From Micromonospora chalcea (lineage in GTDB: Bacteria; Actinomycetota; Actinomycetes; Mycobacteriales; Micromonosporaceae), in assembly GCF_002926165.1 (NCBI RefSeq), contig NZ_MAGP01000035.1, positions 1 through 64,000 on the forward strand: a stretch of 64,000 nucleotides of DNA, given 5' to 3'. The notes under the pieces were generated by a model. It worked only from the letters and a program-made list of their open reading frames with translations, did no database searches and was not told where the DNA came from. The position numbers and the translations under genes are program-made. Shown here piece by piece: positions 24,657-35,649 of the stretch. Within the stretch, counting starts at the first letter, position 1, and each line of letters starts with the position of its first letter.

Positions 24657-25955
24657 TCATCGCATGCCTCCGGCGACCGGCTCGGCCAGGGCCGCCCGCA
24701 GCGCGAATCCCTGCGATCCGCGCCCGGCCTGCGGCCACAGCACCGGCAGACGGCTGCCGTGCTCCACCCCGATGACCCGCCAGCCGCTCTGCAGCAGCGC
24801 GAGCGCGGCGGCGCCGTGCGCCCGTTCCGCCTCGGTGCGGGCCTTCGGCGGCAGGTTCAGCCAGGTGTTGCTGTCGAGCAGGAACGCCACACAGGTCGCG
24901 CCGTTGCCGCGCAAACCGGCCAGCAGCTCCGCCTCGGCGGCGCCGAGCGTGCCGAGCAACGCGATGATCAGGCCGCCGTCGGCCCGCTGCCGGACCTGCT
25001 GCACCAGCGTGGTGATCTCGCCGCGCCGGTCCAGGTGCACGTCGGCGAGCTGGTCCAGGAGCAGGCCCTCACCGCCGGCCTCGGTCGCCGCGACGTCGGC
25101 GCCGTTGCCGGTGACCAGGCGCAGCTTGTAGCCGGCCTGGCGCAGGTGCACGGCGATGCTGGCGGCCGCCGAGACCGCCCACTCGAAGCTCGCCGTCGGC
25201 CCCTCGCCCCGGTGCCCGGCGGCGCGCGTGTCCAGCACGACGGTGGCGCGGCTCTCCCACGGCTGCTCCTCGCGGCGCACCATCAGCTCGCCGGTGCGGG
25301 CGGTGGACTTCCAGTGCACGCGGCGCAGGTCGTCGCCCATCCGGTACTCCCGGGTGGCGGCGTCGTCCTCGCCGTGTACCGCTACCGAGCGGGCCCGGCT
25401 GTCGCCGCTGCCGGCGTACTCGCCTGGTAGCCGCACCGACGGCAACGGAGTGACCTGCGGGATCACCGTGAGGTGGTCGGTGCTGGGGAACGAGCGGGTC
25501 AGCTCGCACAGCCCGAACGGGTCGGTCAGCCGGATCACCAGCGGGCCCACCTCGTAGCGGCCGCGCACGTCCGCCCGGACGGTGTACGCCACGGAGCTGG
25601 CCTGGTGCGCGCCGAGCCGCTCCAGCACCACCCGGGGGCGGCTGCCCAGCGCGTACGGCAGGCGGTCCTCCAGCAGCAGCGTGCCGGTGGGCAGCCGGGA
25701 CAGGTTCTGCAACCGCAGCACCACGCGGGAGCTGGCCCCGACCGGCACCCGGTGCGGCTCCAGCGACCTGTTGCAGGCCAGCTTGTACCGGCTGCGCCCG
25801 ACGTACGCGGCGGCCAGCAGCGGCAGGACGGCGAGCAGGACCGCCACCCGGAGCAGGTCCTTCTCGCCCAGGATGCCGGCGGAGATCGCCGCGGCCACCG
25901 CGGCCGCCAGGAAGGAGCGGCCGCGGGTGGTCAGCCCACGCAGGCCGTCGCGCAC
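24657..25955 (-). CDS. DUF58 protein with N-terminal membrane anchor
   Basis: 432 residues from GTG 25955, one base downstream of the moxR stop. Two hydrophobic helices lie near the N-terminus (about 15-55). An Ig-like beta region (VVLRLQNLSRLPTGTLLLED, YEVGPLVIRLTDPFGL) precedes the DUF58 signature DLRRVHWKSTARTGELMVR. A von Willebrand A-like domain (ATVVLDTRAA) follows. DUF58 proteins accompany MoxR ATPases, probably as chaperoned partners that display or assemble surface complexes. Middle gene of the operon. Confidence 0.9.
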   Translation of the reverse strand: MRDGLRGLTTRGRSFLAAAVAAAISAGILGEKDLLRVAVLLAVLPLLAAAYVGRSRYKLACNRSLEPHRVPVGASSRVVLRLQNLSRLPTGTLLLEDRLPYALGSRPRVVLERLGAHQASSVAYTVRADVRGRYEVGPLVIRLTDPFGLCELTRSFPSTDHLTVIPQVTPLPSVRLPGEYAGSGDSRARSVAVHGEDDAATREYRMGDDLRRVHWKSTARTGELMVRREEQPWESRATVVLDTRAAGHRGEGPTASFEWAVSAAASIAVHLRQAGYKLRLVTGNGADVAATEAGGEGLLLDQLADVHLDRRGEITTLVQQVRQRADGGLIIALLGTLGAAEAELLAGLRGNGATCVAFLLDSNTWLNLPPKARTEAERAHGAAALALLQSGWRVIGVEHGSRLPVLWPQAGRGSQGFALRAALAEPVAGGMR

Positions 25956-25956
25956 G

Positions 25957-27012
<1,056 letters not shown>

Positions 27013-27040
27013 GGGCCTCCTCCTCGTCGCCTGGACGGCA

Positions 27041-27054
27041 GCTCTTTATAGAGC
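27041..27054 (-). promoter_or_regulatory. moxR operon promoter within an inverted repeat
   Basis: GCTCT-TTAT-AGAGC: on the minus strand the -10-like TATAAA (27050-27045) is centred between 5-bp inverted arms. The predicted start is near 27038, about 26 bases before the GTG. AT-rich DNA to 27140 separates it from the divergent leuS leader. Confidence 0.45.
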
Positions 27055-27249
27055 ACCTGGACCCGCCGTTGGGTTCGCGACGCCGAGCCACGTCTGCCGC
27101 AGTAATCTCACTGGCCTCTCAGGCTAACCATGTTTGTCGTTACTGCCGACTCCCGCAGGTGGTCGGTCGGTTACGCCCGGAATATTCGCCGGACCGGGGG
27201 ACCGGCCGCCCCGGGCGGAACGGGCGCGCCGCCGCCGAGGGCTGCGAGG

Positions 27250-27255
27250 TACACT
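27250..27255 (+). promoter_or_regulatory. -10 of the leuS leader transcript
   Basis: TACACT lies 6 bases before the leader-peptide ATG at 27262. The leader peptide would then be translated from a leaderless 5' end. Confidence 0.45.
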
Positions 27256-27261
27256 GCCTGC

Positions 27262-27300
27262 ATGGCCGGGTTCTTCCTGCTTCTTACCGAGCCGTGTTGA
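27262..27300 (+). CDS. leuS leader peptide, 12 aa with three consecutive Leu codons
   Basis: The frame encodes MAGFFLLLTEPC followed by TGA. The Leu run uses CTG CTT CTT; CTT is rare in this GC-rich genome. The peptide ends 26 bases before an intrinsic terminator and 113 bases before leuS, and a hairpin pairing GCCGTG (27291-27296) with CACGGC (27320-27325) begins at its last codons. This is the arrangement of ribosome-mediated attenuation: stalling on Leu codons when charged tRNA-Leu is scarce would free sequences that stop the terminator forming. Confidence 0.65.
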   Translation: MAGFFLLLTEPC

Positions 27301-27326
27301 TGCGCTGAATGCGCGACAGCACGGCC

Positions 27327-27352
27327 GCCCCTCCTGCGCGAGGGGCTTTTTT
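27327..27352 (+). terminator. Intrinsic terminator in the leuS leader (attenuator)
   Basis: GCCCCTC (27327-27333), a 6-base loop, GAGGGGC (27340-27346), then six T residues. A textbook Rho-independent terminator is unusual in this GC-rich DNA. It lies between the Leu-rich leader peptide and leuS, not after a gene, so its likely job is attenuation. Confidence 0.8.
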
Positions 27353-27413
27353 GTGCCCGCAGCAGACCGCCCACAATTTTTTCGAATCGCCCGATCCGCG
27401 CCGAGGAGACGCC

Positions 27414-30254
<2,841 letters not shown>

Positions 30255-30255
30255 C

Positions 30256-30300
30256 CCGGCGGGTGGGCGTGTCCACACGCGGGACACGCCCACCCGCCGG
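30256..30300. terminator. Bidirectional terminator after leuS
   Basis: A perfect 19-bp stem, CCGGCGGGTGGGCGTGTCC (30256-30274) with its complement at 30282-30300, around a 7-base loop. It abuts the stop codons of leuS and of the convergent VTT gene and probably ends both transcripts. Confidence 0.9.
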
Positions 30301-31011
30301 TCAGGTCGCGCGGCGTCGCCGTCCGGCCCGCCACCAGCGGTGGACGATTAGCACGCTGGCGATCAGGCCGAGGCTCGCCGGCGCGGCCGCGTACCAGTTG
30401 ATCGAACCGGGACTGGTCACCGCCGCGCCGATCGCCGCGTAACCGATCGCGGTGGGGGCGGAGGCGATCACGCTGCCGGCCAGGAACGGCCCCACCCGGG
30501 CGGCGGTGGTGCCGTAGCCGTAGCTGACCAGGCCGAACCCGGCGATCGGCAGCAGCCGGACGGTGATCACGCCGAAGACGCTCTGCCGGGCGAACCAGCC
30601 GTCGAGGCGGGCCAGCCGGCCGCGTACCCGCTCGGCGACGAAGTCGCGCCCGAGCACCCGCCCCACCGTGAAGCCGAGGGCCGCCGCCAGCAGCGCCGCG
30701 CCGAGCGCGTACGCGGCGCCCTGCACCGGGCCGAAGATCGCGCCCGCGGCCAGCGTGACGAACGTGCGCGGCACCAGAGCCACCAGCAGCAGCGCGCCGC
30801 CGAGAACCGCCGCGGGCGGGCCGTAGCCGCCGAGCGAGTCGGCGAGCCGGGGCAGGTCGGCCGGATCCGGCCGCGGCACCAGCAGCAGCGTCACGCCGAA
30901 CCCGGCGAGCAGCAGCAGGAGCAGCCCGAACCGGCGCGCCGAGGGCTGCCGCAGCAACCCGGCGAGCCGGCGGGCCACCGGTCGCCGCCCCGGCCGGGCG
31001 GCGTCGGTCAC
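30301..31011 (-). CDS. VTT-domain (TVP38/TMEM64, DedA-like) membrane protein
   Basis: 236 residues from GTG 31011, overlapping the gatD stop as GTGA. About five or six TM helices. The conserved VTT core is VPRTFVTLAAGAIFGPVQGA (re-entrant region), then GFTVGRVLGRDFVAERVRGR and VRLLPIAGFGLVSYGYG. It ends in a basic tail. VTT/DedA proteins include undecaprenyl-phosphate flippases and lipid scramblases. Tight coupling to murT-gatD, which act on lipid II, suggests a role in lipid-carrier handling for the wall; that part is inference from position. Confidence 0.88.
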   Translation of the reverse strand: MTDAARPGRRPVARRLAGLLRQPSARRFGLLLLLLAGFGVTLLLVPRPDPADLPRLADSLGGYGPPAAVLGGALLLVALVPRTFVTLAAGAIFGPVQGAAYALGAALLAAALGFTVGRVLGRDFVAERVRGRLARLDGWFARQSVFGVITVRLLPIAGFGLVSYGYGTTAARVGPFLAGSVIASAPTAIGYAAIGAAVTSPGSINWYAAAPASLGLIASVLIVHRWWRAGRRRRAT

Positions 31012-31730
31012 GGCCTCGGGGCGGCGGCCACCGCGGTGCGGCGTTCGGAGCGGAGCCGGTCGGCCCAGGTGTCGTCGAGCGGCGGAAGCTGGTGGATGCC
31101 GGTCGCCCAGCGCAGCAGCAGGTCGGCCAGGTCGGGGTTGCGCGCCAGCGCCGGGCCGTGCGAGTAGGTGCCGAGCAGCTTGCCCCGCCACGCGCCCTCG
31201 GTGGCGCCGTCGTTGCCGACGCCCGTGGTGACCCGGGCCAGCGGGGACACGCCGGGGCCGAGGTGGGTACGGCCGCCGTGGTTCTCGAACCCGGACAGGT
31301 GCGGGATGCCCAGCCGCGGGTCGACCTCGCCGGCCAGCTCGCCGACGGCCCGGGTGGGGCCGCGGTCGGAGGAGAGGTCGAGCAGCTCCAGGCCGGCGCA
31401 CTGGGTGCCCTTGGCGAAGAAGGAGGTGCCGAGCAACTGGTAGCCGGCGCAGACGCCGAACACCACCGAGCCCTGGGCCACCGCCCGGTGCAGGCCGCCG
31501 TCGGCGATCAGGCGCTGGGCGCCGAGCGCCTGCGGGCCGTCCTCGCCGCCGCCGAGCAGGTAGATGTCGGCGGTGGCGGGCAGCCGCTGGTCGGAGCGGA
31601 CCTCCAGCACCTCGACCGGCATGCCGCGCAGCTGGGCCCGGCGGGCCAGGATCAGCGCGTTGCCCCGGTCGCCGTAGGTGGACAGCAGGTCGGGATAGAT
31701 CCAGACGATGCGCAGGCTCTCAGTTGACAC
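31008..31730 (-). CDS. gatD: Lipid II isoglutaminyl synthase, glutaminase subunit GatD
   Basis: 240 residues from GTG 31730, overlapping the murT stop by 11 bp. A CobB/CobQ-like class I glutamine amidotransferase domain: IYPDLLSTYGDRGNA at the N-terminus, LLGGGEDGPQ, the nucleophilic Cys in VFGVCAGYQLLG, and the catalytic His in LGTYSHGPAL. GatD supplies ammonia to MurT, which amidates the alpha-carboxyl of D-Glu at position 2 of the lipid II stem peptide. It works at the cytoplasmic face of the membrane. Confidence 0.95.
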   Translation of the reverse strand: MSTESLRIVWIYPDLLSTYGDRGNALILARRAQLRGMPVEVLEVRSDQRLPATADIYLLGGGEDGPQALGAQRLIADGGLHRAVAQGSVVFGVCAGYQLLGTSFFAKGTQCAGLELLDLSSDRGPTRAVGELAGEVDPRLGIPHLSGFENHGGRTHLGPGVSPLARVTTGVGNDGATEGAWRGKLLGTYSHGPALARNPDLADLLLRWATGIHQLPPLDDTWADRLRSERRTAVAAAPRP

Positions 31731-32982
31731 GGTCCAGCTCCGCTCGGATGTCCTGGAAGGCGGTGTAGTTGGCGATGACCTCCAGCCGGCCCGGCGGCAC
31801 CGCGCGGACCGCCTCGTCGAAGCTGCGGACGTGCTGGAACGGCACGCCGTTGACCTCGAGCCGCACCGCCAGGTCGTACGCCCGGTCGCCGGTGATCAGC
31901 ACCTGCCGGCCGGTCAGCGGGGAGAAGTCCACGTCGAACAGCCAGGACGTGTCCAGCCCGTCGGGGTCGCGGGCGTTGATGGACAGCAGTGTCGGCGCGA
32001 CGTCGGCCATGTCGAACGCCTCCAGCCAGCTCGCCGGGTTCTTCGCCAGCAGCAGCCGGATGTTGCGCCCGTCGCGGTTCACCTGGGCGTAGCGCCCGGC
32101 CACCGAGGTGACGGTGCCGAGCCGGGAGACCGCGTCCACCGGGCGTACGCCGAACTCGGCGGCGACGGCCAGGGCGGTGGCCGCGTTGCCGAGGTTGACC
32201 TTGCCGGGGAGCTGAAGCTGGATCTTGTGCCAGGCGCCGGTGGGGTCGAGCACGCCGTCGTCCTCGACCGTCCAGTTCGGCTCGGGGCGGCGCAGCGGGC
32301 AGCCGGTGCACCACCACTGCTCGCCGGAGCGCTGGATGGTGGAGCCGCACTCGGGGCAGACCCAGGAGTCGTCGTGCCAGCGCTGCCCGGCGCTGAACCA
32401 GGTGACGTGCGGCGGCACGTGGCCCTGGGCCGGGTCGGCCGGCGGGGTGGCGGCCCACACCACCATCGGGTCGTCGGCGTTGGCGACCACCCGTACCCGC
32501 GGGTGCCGGACCAGGGCGGCGCGCCAGAGCTGCGCCATCATGGCGACCTCCTTGGCGCGGTCGAGCTGGTCGCGGGAGAGGTTGAGCAGCGCCACCACGT
32601 GCGGCTCGGTCGCCTCCAGCACCTGGGCGAGGTAGTGCTCGTCCACCTCCAGCACCGCGTACGGCGTGCTGCCGGCCTTGGCGAGCGCCGAGGTGTGCCC
32701 GGTGGGCATGTTCGCGCCGAAGGAGTTGGTGGCGACCCGGCCCAGCACGCCGACCGCGGCGGTGGTGAGCCGGGTGGTGGTGGTCTTGCCGTTGGTGCCG
32801 GACACCAGGGCGATGGCGCGCCCGGCCGAGAGGTGGGCGAGCAGGTCCGGGTCGATCTTGAGGCCGATCCAGCCGCCGATCACCGAGCCGTCGCCACGGC
32901 CCGCGGCCCGCGACAGCGCCGCGGCGGTGCGCGACACGGAGCTGGCCACCTTTGCCCGCAAGGGCATCTTCGCGTCCGTCAC
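31720..32982 (-). CDS. murT: Lipid II isoglutaminyl synthase, MurT subunit (Mur-ligase fold)
   Basis: 420 residues from GTG 32982. The Mur-ligase ATP-binding motif [13 protein letters not shown] is near residue 55. A zinc-ribbon insert with CPEC and CTGC pairs (near 205-230) is characteristic of Mur[16 protein letters not shown] marks the central/C-terminal junction, and the C-terminal DUF1727 domain ends AFQDIRAEL. With GatD it converts D-Glu to D-isoGln in lipid II. TAACCT (32995-32990, minus strand) lies 7 bases upstream of the GTG with no Shine-Dalgarno, so the operon message is probably leaderless. Divergent from mraZ. Confidence 0.95.
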   Translation of the reverse strand: MTDAKMPLRAKVASSVSRTAAALSRAAGRGDGSVIGGWIGLKIDPDLLAHLSAGRAIALVSGTNGKTTTTRLTTAAVGVLGRVATNSFGANMPTGHTSALAKAGSTPYAVLEVDEHYLAQVLEATEPHVVALLNLSRDQLDRAKEVAMMAQLWRAALVRHPRVRVVANADDPMVVWAATPPADPAQGHVPPHVTWFSAGQRWHDDSWVCPECGSTIQRSGEQWWCTGCPLRRPEPNWTVEDDGVLDPTGAWHKIQLQLPGKVNLGNAATALAVAAEFGVRPVDAVSRLGTVTSVAGRYAQVNRDGRNIRLLLAKNPASWLEAFDMADVAPTLLSINARDPDGLDTSWLFDVDFSPLTGRQVLITGDRAYDLAVRLEVNGVPFQHVRSFDEAVRAVPPGRLEVIANYTAFQDIRAELDRVN

Positions 32983-32989
32983 GCGAGCG

Positions 32990-32995
32990 AGGTTA
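32990..32995 (-). promoter_or_regulatory. -10 of the murT-gatD-VTT operon
   Basis: On the minus strand TAACCT is followed by 7 bases and GTG 32982. Leaderless geometry. Confidence 0.45.
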
Positions 32996-33125
32996 CCGGA
33001 CCGCCACCTCCACCAGATCGCCGCCGACGGCGAACCGTTCGGCCGGGGACGTTCCGGCGGACGGGTGGAGCGCGCGGGGCCGGACGGCGTCGGTCGATGT
33101 CGGGTAGCGGACGGTGCCGGGCGCG

Positions 33126-33150
33126 CCCCACCCCCTCCACTCCGCCCCAC
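33126..33150 (-). promoter_or_regulatory. Inverted cluster of GTGG repeats
   Basis: On the minus strand, three GTGGRG units occur at 9- to 10-bp spacing (CCAC on the plus strand at 33128, 33137 and 33147). They mirror the repeats that overlap the mraZ promoter about 65 bp away and face the murT operon. They may be extra MraZ sites. Confidence 0.35.
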
Positions 33151-33206
33151 CCGCGTTGACGTGCGGTTTTGCGCGCGGAAACGCCACGCCGCGCGGGCGA
33201 TTCTGG

Positions 33207-33238
33207 TTGCAGGTGGAGGGAAGTGGAGTAGAGTGGGG
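33207..33238 (+). promoter_or_regulatory. mraZ promoter overlapped by three MraZ-type boxes
   Basis: TTGCAG (33207-33212), a 16-bp spacer and TAGAGT (33229-33234) form a promoter with a predicted start near 33241. Three direct repeats GTGGAG/GTGGAG/GTGGGG start at 33213, 33223 and 33233, exactly 10 bp apart, covering spacer and -10. MraZ is known to bind tandem repeats of this form and spacing near its own promoter, so self-repression is likely. A further TTGACG is at 33156-33161. Confidence 0.7.
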
Positions 33239-33322
33239 CGCGATGGTGAGGCCGGGAGGGCCACACCGGCCCGGGGGGTCAGCGGCGCCGCGAACGCCGC
33301 TCAGGGCGAGGGGGTTGGGCCG

Positions 33323-33754
33323 ATGTTTCTCGGCACCCACACTCCGCGCCTGGACGACAAAGGCCGGTTGATCCTGCCGGCGAAGTTCCGGGACGAACTG
33401 GCGGGGGGTGTCGTGATCACCAAAGGGCAGGAGCGCTGCCTCTACGTCTTCCCGATGCCCGAGTTCCAGCGGATCGCCGACCAGTTGCGCGCGCAGCCGA
33501 TGACGAGCAAGGCGGCCCGGGCCTACAGCCGGGTCTTCTTCGCCAGCGCGCACGACGAGGTGCCGGACAAGCAGGGGCGGGTCACCATACCCGGCCACCT
33601 GCGGTCGTACGCGGCACTGGACCGGGATCTGGTCGTGATCGGAGCGAGCACCCGGGTGGAGATCTGGGACAAGGCGGCCTGGGAGGCCTACCTCGCGGAG
33701 AGCGAAGACGACTTCGCCGACATCGAGGAGGGGGTGCTGCCCGGCGGTCTGTAG
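33323..33754 (+). CDS. mraZ: Division/cell wall cluster transcriptional regulator MraZ
   Basis: 143 residues from ATG 33323, about 9 bases after GAGGGGG. Two AbrB-like halves, each with the family signature: [26 protein letters not shown] and, near residue 80, [13 protein letters not shown]. The protein forms rings and represses the promoter of the division cluster. First gene of the cluster, about 80 bases after its predicted transcription start. Confidence 0.98.
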   Translation: MFLGTHTPRLDDKGRLILPAKFRDELAGGVVITKGQERCLYVFPMPEFQRIADQLRAQPMTSKAARAYSRVFFASAHDEVPDKQGRVTIPGHLRSYAALDRDLVVIGASTRVEIWDKAAWEAYLAESEDDFADIEEGVLPGGL

Positions 33755-33803
33755 GGCGTGACGGCGCCCGACGTACTGCGAGATCTCCAGCCGCTTTCGA
33801 GTT

Positions 33804-33829
33804 CCTGGCACCCCTTCCCCGGTGCCAGG
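33804..33829 (+). other. Hairpin in the mraZ-rsmH intergenic region
   Basis: CCTGGCACC (33804-33812), an 8-base loop, GGTGCCAGG (33821-33829): a perfect 9-bp stem 50 bp after the mraZ stop. The 204-bp gap is long for this otherwise compact cluster. No U-run, so partial termination or an RNA-processing site is more likely than full termination. A second short repeat GGAGG/CCTCC is at 33845-33861. Confidence 0.5.
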
Positions 33830-33958
33830 CGCACGATCCGACACGGAGGGCCGCGGCCTCCGGCGGGCGGGAGCGGATGGGGATCTGGCGGTATGGCGAG
33901 GCGTCGTGGCGACGACGGACACGTGACGGAACGGTTGGCGAACGGGGTGGGGGTCGAG

Positions 33959-35068
33959 ATGGGGGAGCTACGCGGCACGCACGTGCCGGTGCTGCTCGAG
34001 CGGTGTCTCGAGCTGCTGGCCCCCGCACTGGGCCGGCCCGGTCGCACCGTCCACGTCGACGCCACGCTCGGCCTGGCCGGGCACGCCGAGGCGGTGCTCA
34101 CGGCGCATCCGGACACGGTGCTGATCGGCCTGGACCGGGACACCGAGGCGCTCGCCCACGCGCGGGTCCGCCTGGCCCGGTTCGCCGACCGGATCCACCT
34201 GGAGCACGCCGTCTACGACGAGCTGCCCGAGGTGCTCGACCGGCTCGGTTACCCGGCGATCGACGGGGTGCTGTTCGACCTGGGCGTCTCGTCGCTGCAA
34301 CTGGACGCGCCCGACCGCGGGTTCGCGTACGCGCAGGACGCGCCGCTGGACATGCGGATGGACCAGACCCGGGGGGTGACCGCCGAGGAGGTGGTCAACA
34401 CCTACTCCCACCCGGACCTGGCCCGCCTGCTGCGGGTGTACGGCGAGGAGAAGTTCGCCGGGAAGATCGCCTCGGCGATCATCCGGGAACGGGAGCGGGC
34501 CCGGATCACGTCGTCGGCCCGGCTGGCCGAGCTGGTCCGGGAGAGCATTCCGGCGCCAGCCCGACGAACTGGCGGACACCCGGCAAAGAGAACGTTTCAG
34601 GCTTTACGGATCGAGGTAAACAGAGAACTGGCAGCGCTGGAGACAGCGCTGCCGGCCGCTCTGGACAAGCTCACAGTGGGCGGCCGCATGGTGGTCCTGT
34701 CCTACCACTCGCTGGAGGACCGGCTCACCAAGCACGCGCTCGCCGACCGGGTCCGCAGCAAGGGCCCGGTCGACCTCCCGGTCGAACTGCCCGGGTCGGG
34801 CCCGACGTTCCGGCTGTTGAGCCGGGGCGCCGAGCTGCCCGGGGAGGCGGAGGTGGCCGCGAACCCGCGCGCCGCCTCGGTGCGGCTGCGGGCAGCGGAA
34901 CGGCTCGACCCGGAGGCGGCCCGGCAGGGGCGTACCGACCGCGAACGGTACCGCCGCCGGGTGAAGGCGATGCACCAACCGGGGACGGGGTCACCGGGGT
35001 CCGGGACGGACCCCGCGTCGGCTCCGGGGGACGGGATCGGGACGGACGAAGAGGGGGAGGGGACATGA
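33959..35068 (+). CDS. rsmH: 16S rRNA m4C1402 methyltransferase RsmH (MraW)
   Basis: 369 residues if ATG 33959 is the start (GGGGG-rich sequence upstream, and conserved [13 protein letters not shown] follows at once); longer starts at 33893 or 33923 are possible. SAM-binding motif [16 protein letters not shown], then [22 protein letters not shown] and the signature [21 protein letters not shown]. It methylates the N4 of C1402 in 16S rRNA. A 70-bp stretch around 34560-34625 uses rare codons (AGA, TTT, GCT, TTA, GTA, ACT), unlike the rest of the gene. A perfect GAGA-loop hairpin (34630-34653) follows immediately, so this part may have an RNA-level role. Confidence 0.97.
   Translation: MGELRGTHVPVLLERCLELLAPALGRPGRTVHVDATLGLAGHAEAVLTAHPDTVLIGLDRDTEALAHARVRLARFADRIHLEHAVYDELPEVLDRLGYPAIDGVLFDLGVSSLQLDAPDRGFAYAQDAPLDMRMDQTRGVTAEEVVNTYSHPDLARLLRVYGEEKFAGKIASAIIRERERARITSSARLAELVRESIPAPARRTGGHPAKRTFQALRIEVNRELAALETALPAALDKLTVGGRMVVLSYHSLEDRLTKHALADRVRSKGPVDLPVELPGSGPTFRLLSRGAELPGEAEVAANPRAASVRLRAAERLDPEAARQGRTDRERYRRRVKAMHQPGTGSPGSGTDPASAPGDGIGTDEEGEGT
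34630..34653 (+). other. GNRA-tetraloop hairpin inside the rsmH coding sequence
   Basis: GGCAGCGCTG (34630-34639), loop GAGA, CAGCGCTGCC (34644-34653): a perfect 10-bp stem capped by a GNRA tetraloop. It codes for LAALETALP and uses the rare ACA codon where GC-ending Thr codons are normal. It sits directly after the AT-richer rare-codon patch. Confidence 0.55.
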
Positions 35069-35646
35069 ACGTCGAGAAGCGCGACGGCCGGGGAGCCGTC
35101 GGGCAGCGCGCACCGCGGTCGGGGGGCCGGACCGCGGCGCAGCGCACCACGCGGGCCACGACGGCGACCGACCGCCGGGAGGGCACTCGCGCCCGGGGGG
35201 CGCGCGAGTTCCCGACGCAGGGCAGCGCCGCTCTGCGGCCGGCCGAGCGGACCCGGGTCACCGGCACGCCGGCGCCGCGCCTGCGGGTCGCCCCGCCGGC
35301 GCCGATCCGGGTGCCCCGGGCGCCTTTCGTCGCACTGATCCTGGTTCTCGTGGTCGGTGGGGTGCTGGGCATCCTGGCCGTCAACACCAAGATCAATGAG
35401 AACGCCTTCAAGCTGGAGAGGCTCCAGCAGCAGCAGGCCAAGCTCGACGTGGACGAGCAGGAGCTCAAGAAGGAGATCGCCAACCAGAAGGCACCCGGCA
35501 ACCTGACCGCCAACGCCCGCAAGCTGGGCCTGGTCGAGTCCGAGGACCCGGCCTACATCCGGCTGCCGGACGGGCAGACCATCGGGGTGCCGCACCCCGC
35601 CCAGGGCGCCCCGTCGGTCACCAGCCAGCAGGGCAACGGAGGCTGA
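35065..35646 (+). CDS. ftsL: FtsL-like bitopic septum protein
   Basis: 193 residues; ATG 35065 overlaps the rsmH stop (ATGA). A basic, disordered cytoplasmic N-terminus of about 90 residues is followed by one TM helix ([21 protein letters not shown]). A leucine-zipper-like coiled coil ([20 protein letters not shown]) and the conserved [20 protein letters not shown] come next. FtsL with FtsB and FtsQ activates septal peptidoglycan synthesis by FtsW and the class B PBP encoded next. Assigned from topology and position, as FtsL sequences diverge widely. Confidence 0.9.
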   Translation: MNVEKRDGRGAVGQRAPRSGGRTAAQRTTRATTATDRREGTRARGAREFPTQGSAALRPAERTRVTGTPAPRLRVAPPAPIRVPRAPFVALILVLVVGGVLGILAVNTKINENAFKLERLQQQQAKLDVDEQELKKEIANQKAPGNLTANARKLGLVESEDPAYIRLPDGQTIGVPHPAQGAPSVTSQQGNGG

Positions 35647-35649
35647 GCG

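Noticed and set aside
31720-32982. The MurT gene as the relocated murD
   Set aside because: It is a Mur-ligase fold, but the CPEC/CTGC zinc ribbon, the DUF1727 C-terminus and the overlapping gatD identify it as MurT.
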